Shown piece by piece: positions 11,952 to 23,803 of a stretch of DNA of 64,000 nt; the first letter of the stretch is position 1, and every line of letters begins with the position of its first letter. Origin of the DNA: Endocalyx cinctus (taxonomy: Eukaryota > Ascomycota > Sordariomycetes > Amphisphaeriales > Apiosporaceae); NCBI GenBank assembly GCA_001600455.1, contig BCKC01000005.1, positions 1,798,001-1,862,000 on the forward strand. The letters are read 5' to 3'. The notes beneath the pieces were generated by a model, which was not told the origin of the DNA, did no database searches, and saw only the letters and a program-made list of their open reading frames with translations. Position numbers and translations under genes: made by a program.

Positions 11952-12982
11952 TGCTCCTTTTTCTATCTTCACTTTCTTGATGGTTTAGTATCACGTCAAG
12001 ATCGACTAGACGTACCGAGTTATAACAAGAATAGTTGGTGCAGGAGGTATGATTGAGATAAAATAGAATAAGAACAAAAAGATCAATTTGAATTGGTAAG
12101 AAAGAAATAGAAGCTATATGTTACAATCCATAAGTCTCTAAATAAACAAATAGAATAAAATAACATAAAGAGAAGAAAGGACAACGAATTGGAACTACAG
12201 ATAGAATCTCCGACCAGCCAGAGTGGTCAGACTCGTGAAGCTTGAGGGGCTGAGGGTTGGAGGGGCAGAGGGGTAACCTAGCGTTTAGTGTAGCTGAGCA
12301 TGAAGATCCCCCTACAAGTCTCCTATGCTACACTATACGCCTGTACCTGGTGGAGCTTAACGATACGTCAGTACGCTAGCATTGGCCTTTCAGAGTCTGT
12401 ATGGATACCTGAAGGCGCTATAATTGACAACCCAGTGCTACCCTACAAATGTACGTACACAGTAGCATACATTACGATAATATCCAATCCCGATAGCTAC
12501 CTAATTAATTATCCTGTAGCATCTTAAAGTTACAGTAGGCTATTTAAATCATCCTGCTTTTATTCCCCTGAATATCGCCAATTAAATCAAAGTACTCAGA
12601 AACCAATACCTTGAACAAATACGGCACTTTGCTGCATACAATCATATATCGTATCGACTAATAAACCTCACCGCTCAGCCACCATGCGGTGAAGCTTTCA
12701 TCTTCTATTCGTCGAGTTGCTTGAGGTCAGACATACAACGCATCCATATATATAAAACTAGGTACACCAATACCCATACGGAACTCGTATAAAGTCCCGA
12801 TATTCGAATATACGAGCAGCTTTGAACTAGGGTTTTTGTGCAACAAGCTCCAGTCCTGCGTACCTGAGTCTTATCAACAAGAAGGGAAACACGACCCCCA
12901 CCGTTGTCGCATGAAGCTAAGCTTCTAGTACCGAAGTTTATGAGAATCTAGCAGAATCCTGTATTCATTTCCCCAAAAGAAG
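11952..12982. other. Divergent intergenic region between UAP1 and the DNA glycosylase gene
   Basis: About 1.0 kb that should hold both divergent promoters. Near UAP1 it is A-rich. About 12240-12290 has a G-rich stretch with repeated gagggg. I see no gene, tRNA or mobile-element signature. Confidence 0.5.
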
Positions 12983-14092
12983 ATGTCTAGGCCAAGAAAA
13001 AAAGATGAGCTCAGCCCTGAAGGAACCGGAGAGGAAGCGGAAGCAGAAGTGGGGACAATTTGTACGACAGAACCCACCTTCCAAGGCCGTCTACAGCTGA
13101 ATGATTTCATGTACAAGAACACCGCCGTCGGCTCCGGTGCTAAGAATACCGTCGTCGCGGCGTCGGGCACCGTAACCTCCAGGATCCAAACTTTGAGACG
13201 GAGCACAAGAAATTCATCGGCCTCGACCGGTTCTCCATCGCCATCACCCTCACCCTCGAAGAGAAGGAGAGATAACAGCTTATCACAAGACATGCTCAAA
13301 ACGGAAGACGACGACGAGATCTCCACCCCGGAAACGACGGAGACGACGACGCCAACAAAAAAGCAAAAACGCGCGCGCCCCCCGTCGACGTACGCCCCGC
13401 CCTCGACGTACGCGCACCTCCCCCACCTCCCGGACGCCATCGGGCCGAACCTGCTCGTGCTCTTCATCGGCCTCAACCCGGGTCTGCGAACGGCGCGGAC
13501 GGGCCACGCGTACGCGCACCCGTCCAACCTCTTCTGGAAGCTGCTCTTCTCGTCGGGCGTCACCCCGGTGCCCTGCCGCGCCGAGGAGGACCGGACCATG
13601 CCGGGTCGGTTCGGCGGTCTCGGCCTCACTAATATCGTGGCCCGACCGTCGCGCAACGCCGCGGAGCTCTCGAAGAAGGAGATGGACGAAGGGGTCGCCG
13701 TCCTCGAGGACAAGTGTCGCCGCTGGAGGCCCGAGGCCGTGTGCGTCGTCGGCAAGGGGATCTGGGAGAGCGTCTTTCGCGTGCGGAACGGGAGGGCGCT
13801 GAGGAAAGGGGAGTTCGAGTACGGGTGGCAGGAGGGGGAGAGGATGGGCGCTCCGTTGACGGGCGAGGACGGGGGTGAGGTGAAAAAGGAAGAAGAAGAA
13901 GAGGAGGAGGAGGAGGAGGAAGATACGGGGAAGTACGAAGGCGCGCGCATCTTCGTAGCGACGAGCACGAGCGGGTTGGCGGCTACGCTTAGACCGGAGG
14001 AAAAGGAGAGGATATGGAAGATATTGGGGGATTGGTGCGTGCAGAGACGGAAGGAAAGAGAGGAAGAAAAAGCCGGCAGTAAGGGAAAATAG
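12983..14092 (+). CDS. G/T(U) mismatch-specific DNA glycosylase, TDG/MUG family
   Basis: A single-exon gene for a 369-residue member of uracil-DNA glycosylase family 2 (MUG/TDG; Thp1 in fission yeast). The enzyme removes uracil or thymine opposite guanine to start base-excision repair in the nucleus. Motif 1, FIGLNPG (residues 161-167), carries the catalytic-type Asn at about 165, followed by GHAYAHPSNLFWKLL. The later motif is FVATSTSGLAA near 325. The first 130 residues are disordered and basic/Ser-rich (TPTKKQKRARPP), a likely nuclear-localisation and DNA-binding tail. A run of about a dozen Glu residues near 303-314 is inserted just before the second motif, unusual inside a compact glycosylase fold. 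Long minus-strand open frames over this gene are shadows of its GC-rich sequence. Confidence 0.9.
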   Translation: MSRPRKKDELSPEGTGEEAEAEVGTICTTEPTFQGRLQLNDFMYKNTAVGSGAKNTVVAASGTVTSRIQTLRRSTRNSSASTGSPSPSPSPSKRRRDNSLSQDMLKTEDDDEISTPETTETTTPTKKQKRARPPSTYAPPSTYAHLPHLPDAIGPNLLVLFIGLNPGLRTARTGHAYAHPSNLFWKLLFSSGVTPVPCRAEEDRTMPGRFGGLGLTNIVARPSRNAAELSKKEMDEGVAVLEDKCRRWRPEAVCVVGKGIWESVFRVRNGRALRKGEFEYGWQEGERMGAPLTGEDGGEVKKEEEEEEEEEEEDTGKYEGARIFVATSTSGLAATLRPEEKERIWKILGDWCVQRRKEREEEKAGSKGK

Positions 14093-14941
14093 TTGAGGAG
14101 CACTCTTCTTCAACGATCTCTTTGCTTATAAAACGCTGGTACTGAGGGAAGAAAGGCGGGAAAGACGAAAGTATTTCCGACACAACTTGTACAAATAATA
14201 TATGACATGGGCTGGCGTTACGTTTAGATTTAGTTGCACGATACCCACCACCTTAAGCTTGTACGTAGATATTGTCTTCATCAGTGAAGAGATCATTGTT
14301 AATTAATTCTAATTCATAAAAAACTGTCTATGTGAGTTGGCAACTGAATATTAATATCGTGAACTTGGTCCCTAACGTCTTGTCCTTCACATTGGAGCAG
14401 TGACCGTAGAGGTTGGAAATAACATACTAGGATATGTCAACTCCTGTACCTGCACATCTCGCCAGACCTGAAATCCCCAACGCATATCTAGATATGTATC
14501 CTATCACACCGAGCAAATTGACACCATCACGAAAAGGTGGCAAAGAGATTTACTTGGATGGAAGAGAAGTAGAAAAATAAATAAATTTTCGAATCCATAT
14601 TCAACGCCTCGGGACGCCGTTTATGGTATGATCAGGGGTATAAAAACATATGTGTACGCAAAGCTGAGCGACAAGGTACATTAGAAAAACACCTTCCACC
14701 AACAACAACGAAAAGAGCAGTTTCCTGTTTAAGCAGCAAAATTCTCTTCTCTCTTATTTCATCCTTTGCTTTCCTCACAATACCTTTCCACACAACCTAC
14801 GTATCATCATTTTCTTATCGTAAAAAAGTCGTTAAAATAAAGATTAAGGTGGAGCGAGAGACGCGAATTTAAAAAGTCGTAACCTATTTCCTCTTATCCG
14901 GCAATTTCCGTATGATTAAGTATTTTTTTTTTTTAAGGAAA
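14093..14941. other. Convergent 3' intergenic region
   Basis: The glycosylase gene and the minus-strand gene at 14942-15908 converge here. The sequence is AT-rich with a TATA-like gtataaaa near 14639 and a poly-T run just 5' of 14942. No coding sequence is supported. Confidence 0.5.
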
Positions 14942-15908
14942 TTACGAGAGGAAAGCGATGGCGAGGACGGTAGTGACGAAGGGCCACCAGCCCATGGAGC
15001 GGACGATACCGCTAAAGCCGGCGGCGGCGTTCGGATCCACGGTGCCGCCCGAGGCGGTGGTACCGTTGGCGAGGTCGCCGAGGAGGAAGATGGTGGTCTC
15101 GTTATTGGTCTCGTTCTGGCCGACGTTGATGATCGACTTGTTCAGGGCGTCGTAGCTGCCGTTGCCGACGAGGGCGGCGAGGGCGGTGGTGTCGCCCGTG
15201 TCGTCGCAGCCGCAGACGGTGTACTTCTGGCACAGGCAGGTGACCGGCTTCGTCTCGTTCTCGCCCGAGGACGCGTTGTAGAACGTGTACGGGTTGCGGT
15301 ACGGGTAGCTGTAGGCGCCGTACAGCCAGGCGACGCCGAGAAAGGCGATGCTCGTCAGAGCCGCCGTCGCGACGAAGGCCGGCAGGATCCCGCTCGTGCT
15401 GCGCGTCCCCGCCGTCACCGGTACCGCCGCGCCGCCTCCGTAGTGTCCGTTGTAAGCCGGCCGTACGCCGCTGCCGGTCGTGGTTTGGCCTCCCACGTTG
15501 GACGAAGATGATCCAGGGGCACTGAAAAAAAAAAAGAATCAAAAATGTTAGACTTGGGTTCCGTCGTTCGTTTGAGGGGATAGGGGGGATTCCTTACGGT
15601 CTGCTGCTTCCGGAGCTGCCACTGGTACCACTGCTGCCGCTGCTACCTCGACCACCGCTGCTTCCACTGCTTCCACTGCTCCCGCTGCTTCCACTACTTC
15701 CACTGCTACCACGACCACCGCCGCCGCCGCCACCCTTGCGCTTCCATAGTTCTTCTGATTCTACGTCGCGCGCTTCATATCGCTGGAAAGGCCGTGACTC
15801 TGATTGTGATCGGGGATCTAAAGCGAGGTCTTCTGGGTTGGCGACAGCAGCAGCGTTGAGGGTCTGGGCGCCGAGGGCGAGACCGACAAGCAAGTTGGTA
15901 AATTTCAT
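14942..15908 (-). CDS. Secretory-pathway protein with Ser/Gly repeats and two hydrophobic segments (DUF7732-like)
   Basis: Two exons, 15908-15598 and 15521-14942, join across a 76-bp intron (GTAAGG...TTTCAG), giving 296 residues. The N-terminus is a signal peptide (MKFTNLLVGLALGAQTLNAA). A propeptide-like acidic segment ending LWKRKGGGGG follows; the KRK could be a processing site. Residues about 60-105 are a GSSGSSGSS-type low-complexity linker. The C-terminal half holds a hydrophobic helix (ILPAFVATAALTSIAFLGV) and a tyrosine-rich YGAYSYPYRNPYTFYN segment. A cysteine cluster CLCQKYTVCGCDD, several NxT/S glycosylation sites and a final hydrophobic helix follow. I believe this is the fungal family annotated DUF7732, but that name is from memory. 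Function is unknown; a wall- or membrane-associated role is inference. Confidence 0.8.
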
Positions 15909-16442
15909 ACTAATTTAAAAAATGTATGTATTGAGGAGTATCCTAAGCTGGTATGTGTTATTATTGGGGTTTCCTTTGGTATTATGTTGTATTGTTGTAT
16001 TTGTGGAGGTATGTGTGAGACAATATGAAGAAGCAAAGGGGGAGAGAGAGGCTCTTGGGATTATATGTAGGAAAGAGTTAGGCCGGATTCATATACGGTA
16101 TAGTATAGTGGTGTGGTGTTACCTCACTGAGTATTAGGAATCCAAGACTTTTGTTGGAGGAAGACTATATGTACAGTACCTAACCTAGATACAGTAGTGG
16201 ATGGATACACCGAACTGCCACAACTCAGCAGGATGCACGCGGGCTATGACGCGCTAGAAGGCAAACTTTCACTTCGATGCATTAACTAGATACGGAAATC
16301 AAAACTTACGGCTTAGTTAGGGATAATAGGTACTCGATGTATCGTAGTAATGATTTTTGGACGATTCCTAAGGTGGCAGTGCTGATTTTATCGGTAATAA
16401 GCAAGATCGTCTACTTTAGGGAGACTCGGAGAAACGAGGATA

Positions 16443-16476
<34 letters not shown>

Positions 16477-18096
16477 AGAAACAGAGGGAAGCGATGTATC
16501 CATACGGAGGATACATAGTACTATGTAGTATGATACAATAAAAGTCGGTATTCTTTCACACAGCAATATCGCCAAGCTCGTTAAAAGTAGCAGGATCAAA
16601 CTATAGTCAGACCCGCACAAGCCGGGGAAGTACTTTTGCGTAGTAGCGTAAGTAAGATTAAGCCAAATTTATCGAAAAGTACTTGTACATACATTATATA
16701 TTTGCTTATATTTTTTTACCTTGCTTTGTGGTTAAAGTGTTTTTTGATTTCTCAAATAAGGATTGACGCTATTATAGTAAGATTTGAAAGTTTCGGGTCG
16801 GGATAAAATATCATTTCAGACTTTGATATTTACAGTACAGCAGATGTTTATCGAATTATTCACTCGGCGATTATTACAAAGTGTTTATATGCAGTAGTTC
16901 TTCTTTCAAGTTGTTCATTTATTAAGTATCATTCATCATTTCTAAATAACGATCTATACCACTATACAGTAGTATATTGGAGTATAATAGTATAGTACCT
17001 GAGTACCTAATAGTATGTACAATCGGTTATAAATATGGATTAGAGTAGGGAAGGATGCTAACCTACCTTGGCAGTTGAATATCCATCCCTCATACACCGG
17101 TATACAAGTAAATGTACAAGGTAGCTCCTACATATGCGCACCTTAAAGAGATCGGAAGAAGGCCAGTACCAAGATGCCAAGCTGTTATTTCAGGGTCCTG
17201 ATTTGGCCGAAATAAAAAGTATTTATGTCATAGGAACATAAGATGTAACATGGTAAGGATTTCTATGCGAATCCTAGTCAACCACACAAATATAAGCACT
17301 TGTATGTCTACTATGTAGAATCTCTTACGGGAAATATAAAAAATGTTAATCATCAAAAAAACATATCATCATAATAACGTAACGAAAAGAAGAACGGAAA
17401 CAAAAAGAGGAAAAGAATGAGCCTTGGAAACCGAATAAGGAAGTACACTAAATCAATATTGAGATCTACCTTACACCTACTACCGTAGTCCTAATACACT
17501 ATTTGTGCGGAGACTTGGGGCTGAGAACTTTATACCTGACTACCTAAGTACAGTTAGTTTATGGCGGTACTATGTATACACAGTACACTGTATTTCGTAT
17601 TTTCAATTCAGCCCTGCTCTATCTTAGATAAATCTAACCATCGTGATTCCACTCGGCTCCGTCGAAAGTAGTGTAATTTTACGTATAATCTCACTACACT
17701 ACTCCGTACACCATTTAGCATTTTGGAAATTCCTGAGAGGGGCGTGGCTAAACTACTCGGTCGGTGTTTAGTCAGTCTGCTATTTCTAGTGGCTAAGTTG
17801 TGGCTTGGTGAGAATAGCCAAAAGTTGACTTTTTGAGGTTGCTATTGTGCGCACCAATCAAATCATAACGTATCCAGATCTTACTGCCCAGCTGACGACC
17901 CAATCATTCGCCACCTACCAACCAGTCAACTTCATATGGATAGACACACATTCACGTGGATAAATTCGCATTGCGCCGGTAACAAACAGGCTTAACTAAT
18001 TACTTAATCTCACCTATCACTTTTATAACAAACGAATAAGCAGTAAATACCTTGTATTTCATTAAAATTATATCTGCAAGGCATAAAAAAAATATT
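15909..18096. other. Long AT-rich intergenic region
   Basis: About 2.2 kb with no supported gene. It includes the promoter of the minus-strand gene ending at 15908, a GA microsatellite, and many short TA-rich words such as gtacagt and agtat. The stretch near 17740-17850 repeats variants of gtggctaa. I cannot assign a mobile element. Confidence 0.5.
16447..16476. repeat. GA dinucleotide microsatellite
   Basis: About 14 uninterrupted GA units lie in AT-rich intergenic DNA. Arrays of this kind are length-variable; no gene overlaps it convincingly. Confidence 0.9.
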
Positions 18097-19358
18097 ATGG
18101 CTGCTCCCCCAAGTTCAGATAAGACATTACTAGAGAGGCTAAACGCTCTCAAACCAACTTCCGTAAACCTAGATTCTTCCTCAAAGTAAGACGTTGTCGC
18201 ACATACTTGTGTCATATAACTACGATCCATGAATCTAGAATAATTCGTGCGTTTGCTAAGTATATCGCCAGATCGCTGCCGTATTCCTCTACTATAGAAC
18301 CGGCTCAACCGCAATCCAGAGAAAGTGCTCTCTCGGAAAGGTTGAAGAGCCTCCGTAACAAATCAGATGATAAGACTGCCCTTGGGGCTCGAACGGAAAA
18401 GGAGGATGTAACTGCCACTTCACCGAAACCCCTAACTACACAGCCTCGTCATCAACCAGAACAATTAAGGGAGCCCGGTACGGGAGGCACCCTATCAAAC
18501 AACCCTTCTTTCCATATCCCTGAAGATGTGGACCCACTACTCCTTACGGATGACCAGACGCTAGAGGAGCTATTGGCAGATCTTGAATCAGACCAAGAAT
18601 GGCTCGATAAAGTCGCGGCCGAGGAAGATGAGCATCAAAGAGTCATATCTCTACTTAACGACATTGGGAAATCACCCGAGCAGGGCGGCGATGAACAACA
18701 ACATAAAGATGACGATGGGGAAAGTACCGATGATGACTCCGAGGGTGATGCTATGGCTCGTGAAATAGAGCAGGCTCTCGCTCAAACCGTGGATGAGATA
18801 GAATGGGAGGCAGCCAACAAACCACCCGAACCGAACCCCGTACCACCAACCAACGCGACTAGTAACCAACTCCCTAACGGGAAGGCCGATGATACTAACA
18901 ACAACAACAAACACGCGGGAAATTCCGATGACCCCTTTCATTTACCTACCGTACCCTCGGAATTACAAAACCAACCCGACCTCCCCGAAGACGAAGAAGA
19001 CCTCGACTTCGCCGCGTCCATCGCCTCGCGCATGGCCGCCCTCAAAGTCGCCACGCCCCCTCCTCGGTCCCTCCCTTCGGCCCCGGACTCCGCCGTCGAC
19101 GCCCTAGGCCTGCCCGGCGTGCCCACGTTCGCACCCGAGGACAGGCCGGCTCCGGGCCTGGTCAAGAGGGTGGGGTACACCGACGAGGACCAGAAGACCT
19201 GGTGCGTCGTCTGCCTCGAGGACGGGGCTATCCGCTGCCTGGGCTGCGACGGCGGCGACGTCTACTGCGCCAGGTGCTGGAAGGAGATGCACGTCGGCCC
19301 CGCGGCGGGGTATGATGAGCGGGGGCATAGGTGGGAGAAGTTCGTTAAGCCTCGTTGA
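18097..19358 (+). CDS. ANCHR/ZFYVE19-like zinc-finger protein (abscission-checkpoint regulator family)
   Basis: Two exons, 18097-18185 and 18272-19358, are joined by an 86-bp intron (GTAAGA donor, TTGCTAAG branch, CGCCAG acceptor), giving 391 residues. The short first exon supplies MAAPPSSDKTLLERLNALKP, which resembles the MIM-type helix of ANCHR proteins. A second such helix, LSERLKSLRNK, follows in exon 2. The middle is acidic and disordered with many charged helices (LLTDDQTLEELLADLESDQE). The C-terminus is a cysteine/histidine module: CVVCLEDGAIRCLGCDGGDV, then YCARCWKEMH and GHRWEKF. In animals, ANCHR delays cytokinetic abscission through VPS4; a similar role in the fungus is inference. 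A start within the open frame at 18207 is rejected because it would put intron sequence into the protein. Confidence 0.8.
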
Positions 19359-21064
19359 GAGGATAGGTGCGGCGGAGAGGCATGGTCGTACGAGGAGTAT
19401 TGAGCTTACGATGTTACGTAGATTATGGAAAGGATTGGTGCATGGGAATCATCCTACATAGGCTAGTATCAATCCTACTCCGATGTGCTGATCCTGGAGA
19501 ACTTTTTTCGCAAGAATAGTTTAACTGCATTGGCATTTTCCCCTGGATGAATAACGTCAATAATCTGCCTCGATATAATACCTAGTACCCCGAGTTGCGC
19601 CTTGCGTCGGCCTAGAGGCTAATTTGTTTTTCTGACGTTTAACGTCTGACCCTGGCCCCCCACGCGGGTTTATACTCCGCGTCCAAGTGCCCACAAAGTG
19701 CACTTTTTTGAACTATCAATATTTTAATATAAGCTATGCAGGCAGGGTCGATGCGGAGACGATGACCGAAAAGTTTAACTGCGAAGGCGGAAATTCCCTG
19801 CCTTTCTTGGCGTCAGCATTACTGCCACGAACTACATAAGGACCTGCTAAAGGAGGGGCACAACGGTCTTTTTGTCGGGAGATTCCATGTCATCGTTGCA
19901 CTGCGAGGTTCGGTCAAGTCGATCGCTATTATTCAATATCTTCATGCGGTGGAAGGTTCTCGTCCCTGGTTAAATACAGCTGTTAAAGCTCGAGGCATAT
20001 ACGAATAATACGAGATGCAGCGGTTTGTTGTCATATCTTGATTATTCCCGCCATCGACCTCGTATCCTGCTTTCATGATAATTATTTTGAAGTTCCTGTA
20101 TGAGATAACATTTAAGACATTATGATGCTATGATATTATGATAGCTCGTAAAAAATCTGTTCGAGCTGTAGTCCATTCTTGCATGCTTCTTCCTACTATT
20201 TAAGGGTGAAATGAAGATCGGTTAGACAGGAGGGAGAAAATGATTTTAAGCTGAAGATCTCCCGAGCATTTATTTATATGATATTTGATTTTAATTTTCA
20301 GCTTTATGATATGATATATTCTACCTTCTCAGAACTCTTCAAGATACCAAGCAGACTACCAGCTTTTCTTTGGTTTCTACCTTCGAGCTGTTCTAGAATA
20401 TATCGCTTCAGCCTCACACCAAGTAGCTGGTTAAGAACGTTATTGTTATACAATATAATTATGAACATACACTAGAGGTTACTACAAAGTTCTTATACCC
20501 TACCTTGGTCTATTTTACATCTGTAATAGATAAATTATGATTATTGAAGGAAATATTGACTCCATGTCTATTTGATACAAATGAGTAGTGATACTAGCTA
20601 CAATGAGTGAAGCCGATTGTGAACTAATAACCTGGAGCATAGGTTAGATATAGAGAAGCTACATAACACATGATATATCATATTGCTCTTATCCTTTCAT
20701 ATCTTTGATAAAGTGCAGAAGACATGTCTACAGCCTACAAATGATCAACGGTTGAGCATGATAATGGATATGACATCGTTTATATGAGAACTCTGTTAAT
20801 AGCATAATGGACTTTTAAAATGGCGCTATGCATTTATAAGGTCCTGCATGGACATGGATTCAATACGTCATTATTAGCAGCATACCTACCACTGCTACTC
20901 CTCTACAAGTTAGAAACACTACAATACTTGCAAGGCATCAACAACGCGTTGCATTCCAAGTTGTTTCTTCTCAACGATTCAACAATATTCTTTTTATCAT
21001 TCAATATTCATAGCATCATCGAATAATTATTATCGTGAACTAACTCTGCCGTCGCCTACACACG
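19359..21064. other. Intergenic region
   Basis: About 1.7 kb with no supported gene. It is AT-rich with short open frames (20278-20475, 20820-21026) that have no domain or splice support. The last 40 bases before 21065 are pyrimidine/C-rich, as expected of the leader of the following gene. Confidence 0.5.
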
Positions 21065-22861
21065 ATGGCTTCCGCAGGCTACGTCCAGATATCCCTCATC
21101 TGGGTAGCTTACGCCGTCGCGGTCGGACTGGCTCTAATTGCCGCCATCATCACGACGATCACCTGGCAAACCCCACGCGAAAGATCTGCCGTTGTCACCA
21201 TTGTCGCGACTCTTAGTCTTACCGCATTACTCGCCACCGTATTTCTTATGCCCGTCGACATTGCTCTAGTTTCGGCAACAACCAATAGCAGTCTCGGAAT
21301 CAAGAAGGAATGGGCTACACCGAGCCGAGTCCGAAACATCCTCCTCACACTCAAAATCATATACTACTGTCTCTACAGCTTCGACGCTCTTCTCTGCCTC
21401 GTCGTAATTCCATTCTCTTACTTCTGGTACGAGGAATACGATGAGATTGAGGAGCAAGAGGGCTCCCAGACCGTCTGGACTCGACTTTGGTCTGCCTTCA
21501 AATACACCGTCGCGTTCATCTTCCTCGTCGTAATCATATTCCTCATCGGTTTCTTCGTACCCGCCGCCGGAGATCGCGAGGGTAAGCACCTCGATCTCGA
21601 CTTCTTCAAGCGCCTATTGGACGAGAATCACGGCGAGAAAGCATTGACGTTTGGACTGGGTCTATTAATTACTCTGGGAACAATACTCTACGTCCTTTAC
21701 ACCGGAGCTGGCCTCGCTCTCTTCCCCGTTTCATTCATCAAGTCTGCGCCTTCTATCTCGGCACCGCAGTTAGGCGAGACGACCGCATCACAATTGGAGC
21801 AAAACAGAGAGAGGCAGAGACAATTGGAGTTGCGGAATGCCGGTCGTTCCGAGGACATGCCTGCCAAGGACAGGCGTGAACTGGAGGCACTTGCTCGCGA
21901 GGAACGTACACTCGTGCGCCGAGAGAGACTCGCGGCAGAGGCACAGGGTGAAGGCAAGAGCACTGTTGTGAAAATTTGGACCAAGATCTGTGCCGTCTTT
22001 CGACCCATCAAACTCATCGGCGGTATTCTTCTCGTCCTTGTTGTCCTCTTGGTGTGGGCATCTATGTTGATCACGGGCATTGATAAAGCTGCGAATTCGA
22101 TCTGCAAGCAACATTGTGGTTACATACTTGCGCACATCAACGTCTTCCAACCAATCAACTGGATATTCGTTCAGACAGCTAAAGCATTCCCCGTCGATTA
22201 TGTACTAATGGCCTTACTCGTACTTCTATTTTTCGGTAGTTCCGTTTCTGGCCTAGCCACCATTGGTATTCGTTTCCTCTGGTTGCGCATTTTCCAGATC
22301 CGCAAGGGTAGGACCGCTCCTCAAGCGCTCTTAATCGCAACTGTCATGCTAGCCCTAATCATCCTCGGCGTCAACTATTCGATGGCCATGATGGTAGCTC
22401 CACAGTATGCAACCTACGGCACGCAAACATTCTGCGATCTACCCGGCCATCATGCCGATGAACAGCCTGATTGCAAGGACCATTCGGAGGCCATCAAGCC
22501 ATGTTCTGAGTGGGTGAACAGGGAAAGCGCGATGCAAGTTTGCACATCTACGGTCATGTCAACCTTCCTAAACCGAGTGACGCTTAACTGGCCAGTTTTC
22601 GGTGCTATCGACTTCTGGGCACAGTTTGCTTTCCTCGGCGTTTTCCTCATTGTCTTCCTTACCGCACTCTTCCGTACTCCACGTCTCAGCATGTCCGAGA
22701 TTGACGAGGAGGCTGAGGCTGAAGAGGAAGAGGGGCTGCTCGCAAGCACGGGAAGACGATTCGGCGCCACTTGGGAGGACATCACGGGTAGAGCCAACAG
22801 GGGAGGAGGAAACGGATATGGAACGTATGCACACAACGGAGATACATCTACAGATCACTAG
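21065..22861 (+). CDS. Lysosomal/vacuolar cobalamin transporter-like protein (LMBD1 family)
   Basis: An intronless gene for a 598-residue polytopic membrane protein of the LMBR1/LMBD1 family. About nine hydrophobic helices are visible, starting [20 protein letters not shown]. The characteristic segment [12 protein letters not shown] follows the second helix. A long cytosolic loop (residues about 235-300, [20 protein letters not shown] onward) separates the two halves. A luminal Cys-rich loop (CDLPGH, CKDH, CSEW) lies before the last helix. In animals LMBD1 helps export vitamin B12 from lysosomes. Fungi mostly do not use B12, so the true substrate in this lineage is unknown. The start at 21065 (cacgATGGCT) fits the first helix. 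The C-terminal tail is acidic ([12 protein letters not shown]) and could hold vacuolar sorting signals, which is inference. Confidence 0.9.
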   Translation: MASAGYVQISLIWVAYAVAVGLALIAAIITTITWQTPRERSAVVTIVATLSLTALLATVFLMPVDIALVSATTNSSLGIKKEWATPSRVRNILLTLKIIYYCLYSFDALLCLVVIPFSYFWYEEYDEIEEQEGSQTVWTRLWSAFKYTVAFIFLVVIIFLIGFFVPAAGDREGKHLDLDFFKRLLDENHGEKALTFGLGLLITLGTILYVLYTGAGLALFPVSFIKSAPSISAPQLGETTASQLEQNRERQRQLELRNAGRSEDMPAKDRRELEALAREERTLVRRERLAAEAQGEGKSTVVKIWTKICAVFRPIKLIGGILLVLVVLLVWASMLITGIDKAANSICKQHCGYILAHINVFQPINWIFVQTAKAFPVDYVLMALLVLLFFGSSVSGLATIGIRFLWLRIFQIRKGRTAPQALLIATVMLALIILGVNYSMAMMVAPQYATYGTQTFCDLPGHHADEQPDCKDHSEAIKPCSEWVNRESAMQVCTSTVMSTFLNRVTLNWPVFGAIDFWAQFAFLGVFLIVFLTALFRTPRLSMSEIDEEAEAEEEEGLLASTGRRFGATWEDITGRANRGGGNGYGTYAHNGDTSTDH

Positions 22862-23803
22862 GTCTAGGGACGTCCTCCCTTGTGTACCAGGAAAGGTTTT
22901 CTTATTTCTTATCTCTTTATGTTCAGGGGGTGGAGTTTTCACGGTATAAGTTCAAGTTTGTACAACATGGAAATTGGGATACGGGAAAATTTGATCGGAA
23001 TGGTCGGCATTAACAGGAAAGAGAATATACCCTAACGCAATCCAAAAAAAAGTTATGTATCATGGGAAGTATGGACATGACTCGGAATGCGAAATTTGGT
23101 TTCCACAACATGGTGGATCGAGAAACGAATAGCATTCTTAATGTATCGTCTTACACTTCTGAATGAACATGTAAGATGGAACAGAAATTTGTTTCGAATA
23201 GGAACTTGGCAGAAACTCACTAGAAACGTAGCTATCCACAAGCTATCCACATTCGCAGACAAAAATAGATTAATTGATGCCTTTGATGCCGCCTGCGAAA
23301 CATGTAAATGAGTGATACCTCCAAACTTATCCACATCCTCCACATCCTCCACAATAATAAGCTTTACTATTTTGTGACTCTTTTTCCAAATTACCCCGTT
23401 ACCAAGCCCGATTCCCGATGAGCTTGACAGGGGATCAACGCCGGAGACTGCGGAGGGAAATAAACGGGATTCAGAGTCACAACGTGGAAGCGGAGAAGTC
23501 TCCGCAATCGAGGATCCACGGATATCAGTGCGAAGCCGGAGTTAGTTTGTGTCAGTCATAGTACGCCGCTTACTCAAGGACATCAACTACATTAATTTCG
23601 CAATTAGACTCATTCATACTACAATAAAGTAACACATACTATAACCATGCCTAACGGTCTGTCTTCCGTGGATCTGTGACTTACTCATCTGATACGTCTA
23701 ATACAAGCCAAAACTTTAATTATTACACCACCTATTTTTAATTAGAATACTGTACACACAAAAGCTCATGTTTATAGCATAAAACATAAAAAAAAGGCAA
23801 AAC
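22862..23803. other. Intergenic region
   Basis: No gene is supported. The triplet-like repeat cacatcctc occurs three times near 23330-23350. The rest is unremarkable AT-rich spacer containing the presumed promoter of the oxidoreductase gene at 23804. Confidence 0.5.

Noticed and set aside
12925..14113. Two long minus-strand open frames (392 and 276 codons) over the DNA glycosylase gene
   Set aside because: Composition is a mirror of the GC-rich sense exon (poly-Ser, poly-Phe, Arg-rich), with no domain; the plus strand encodes a recognisable TDG/MUG enzyme.
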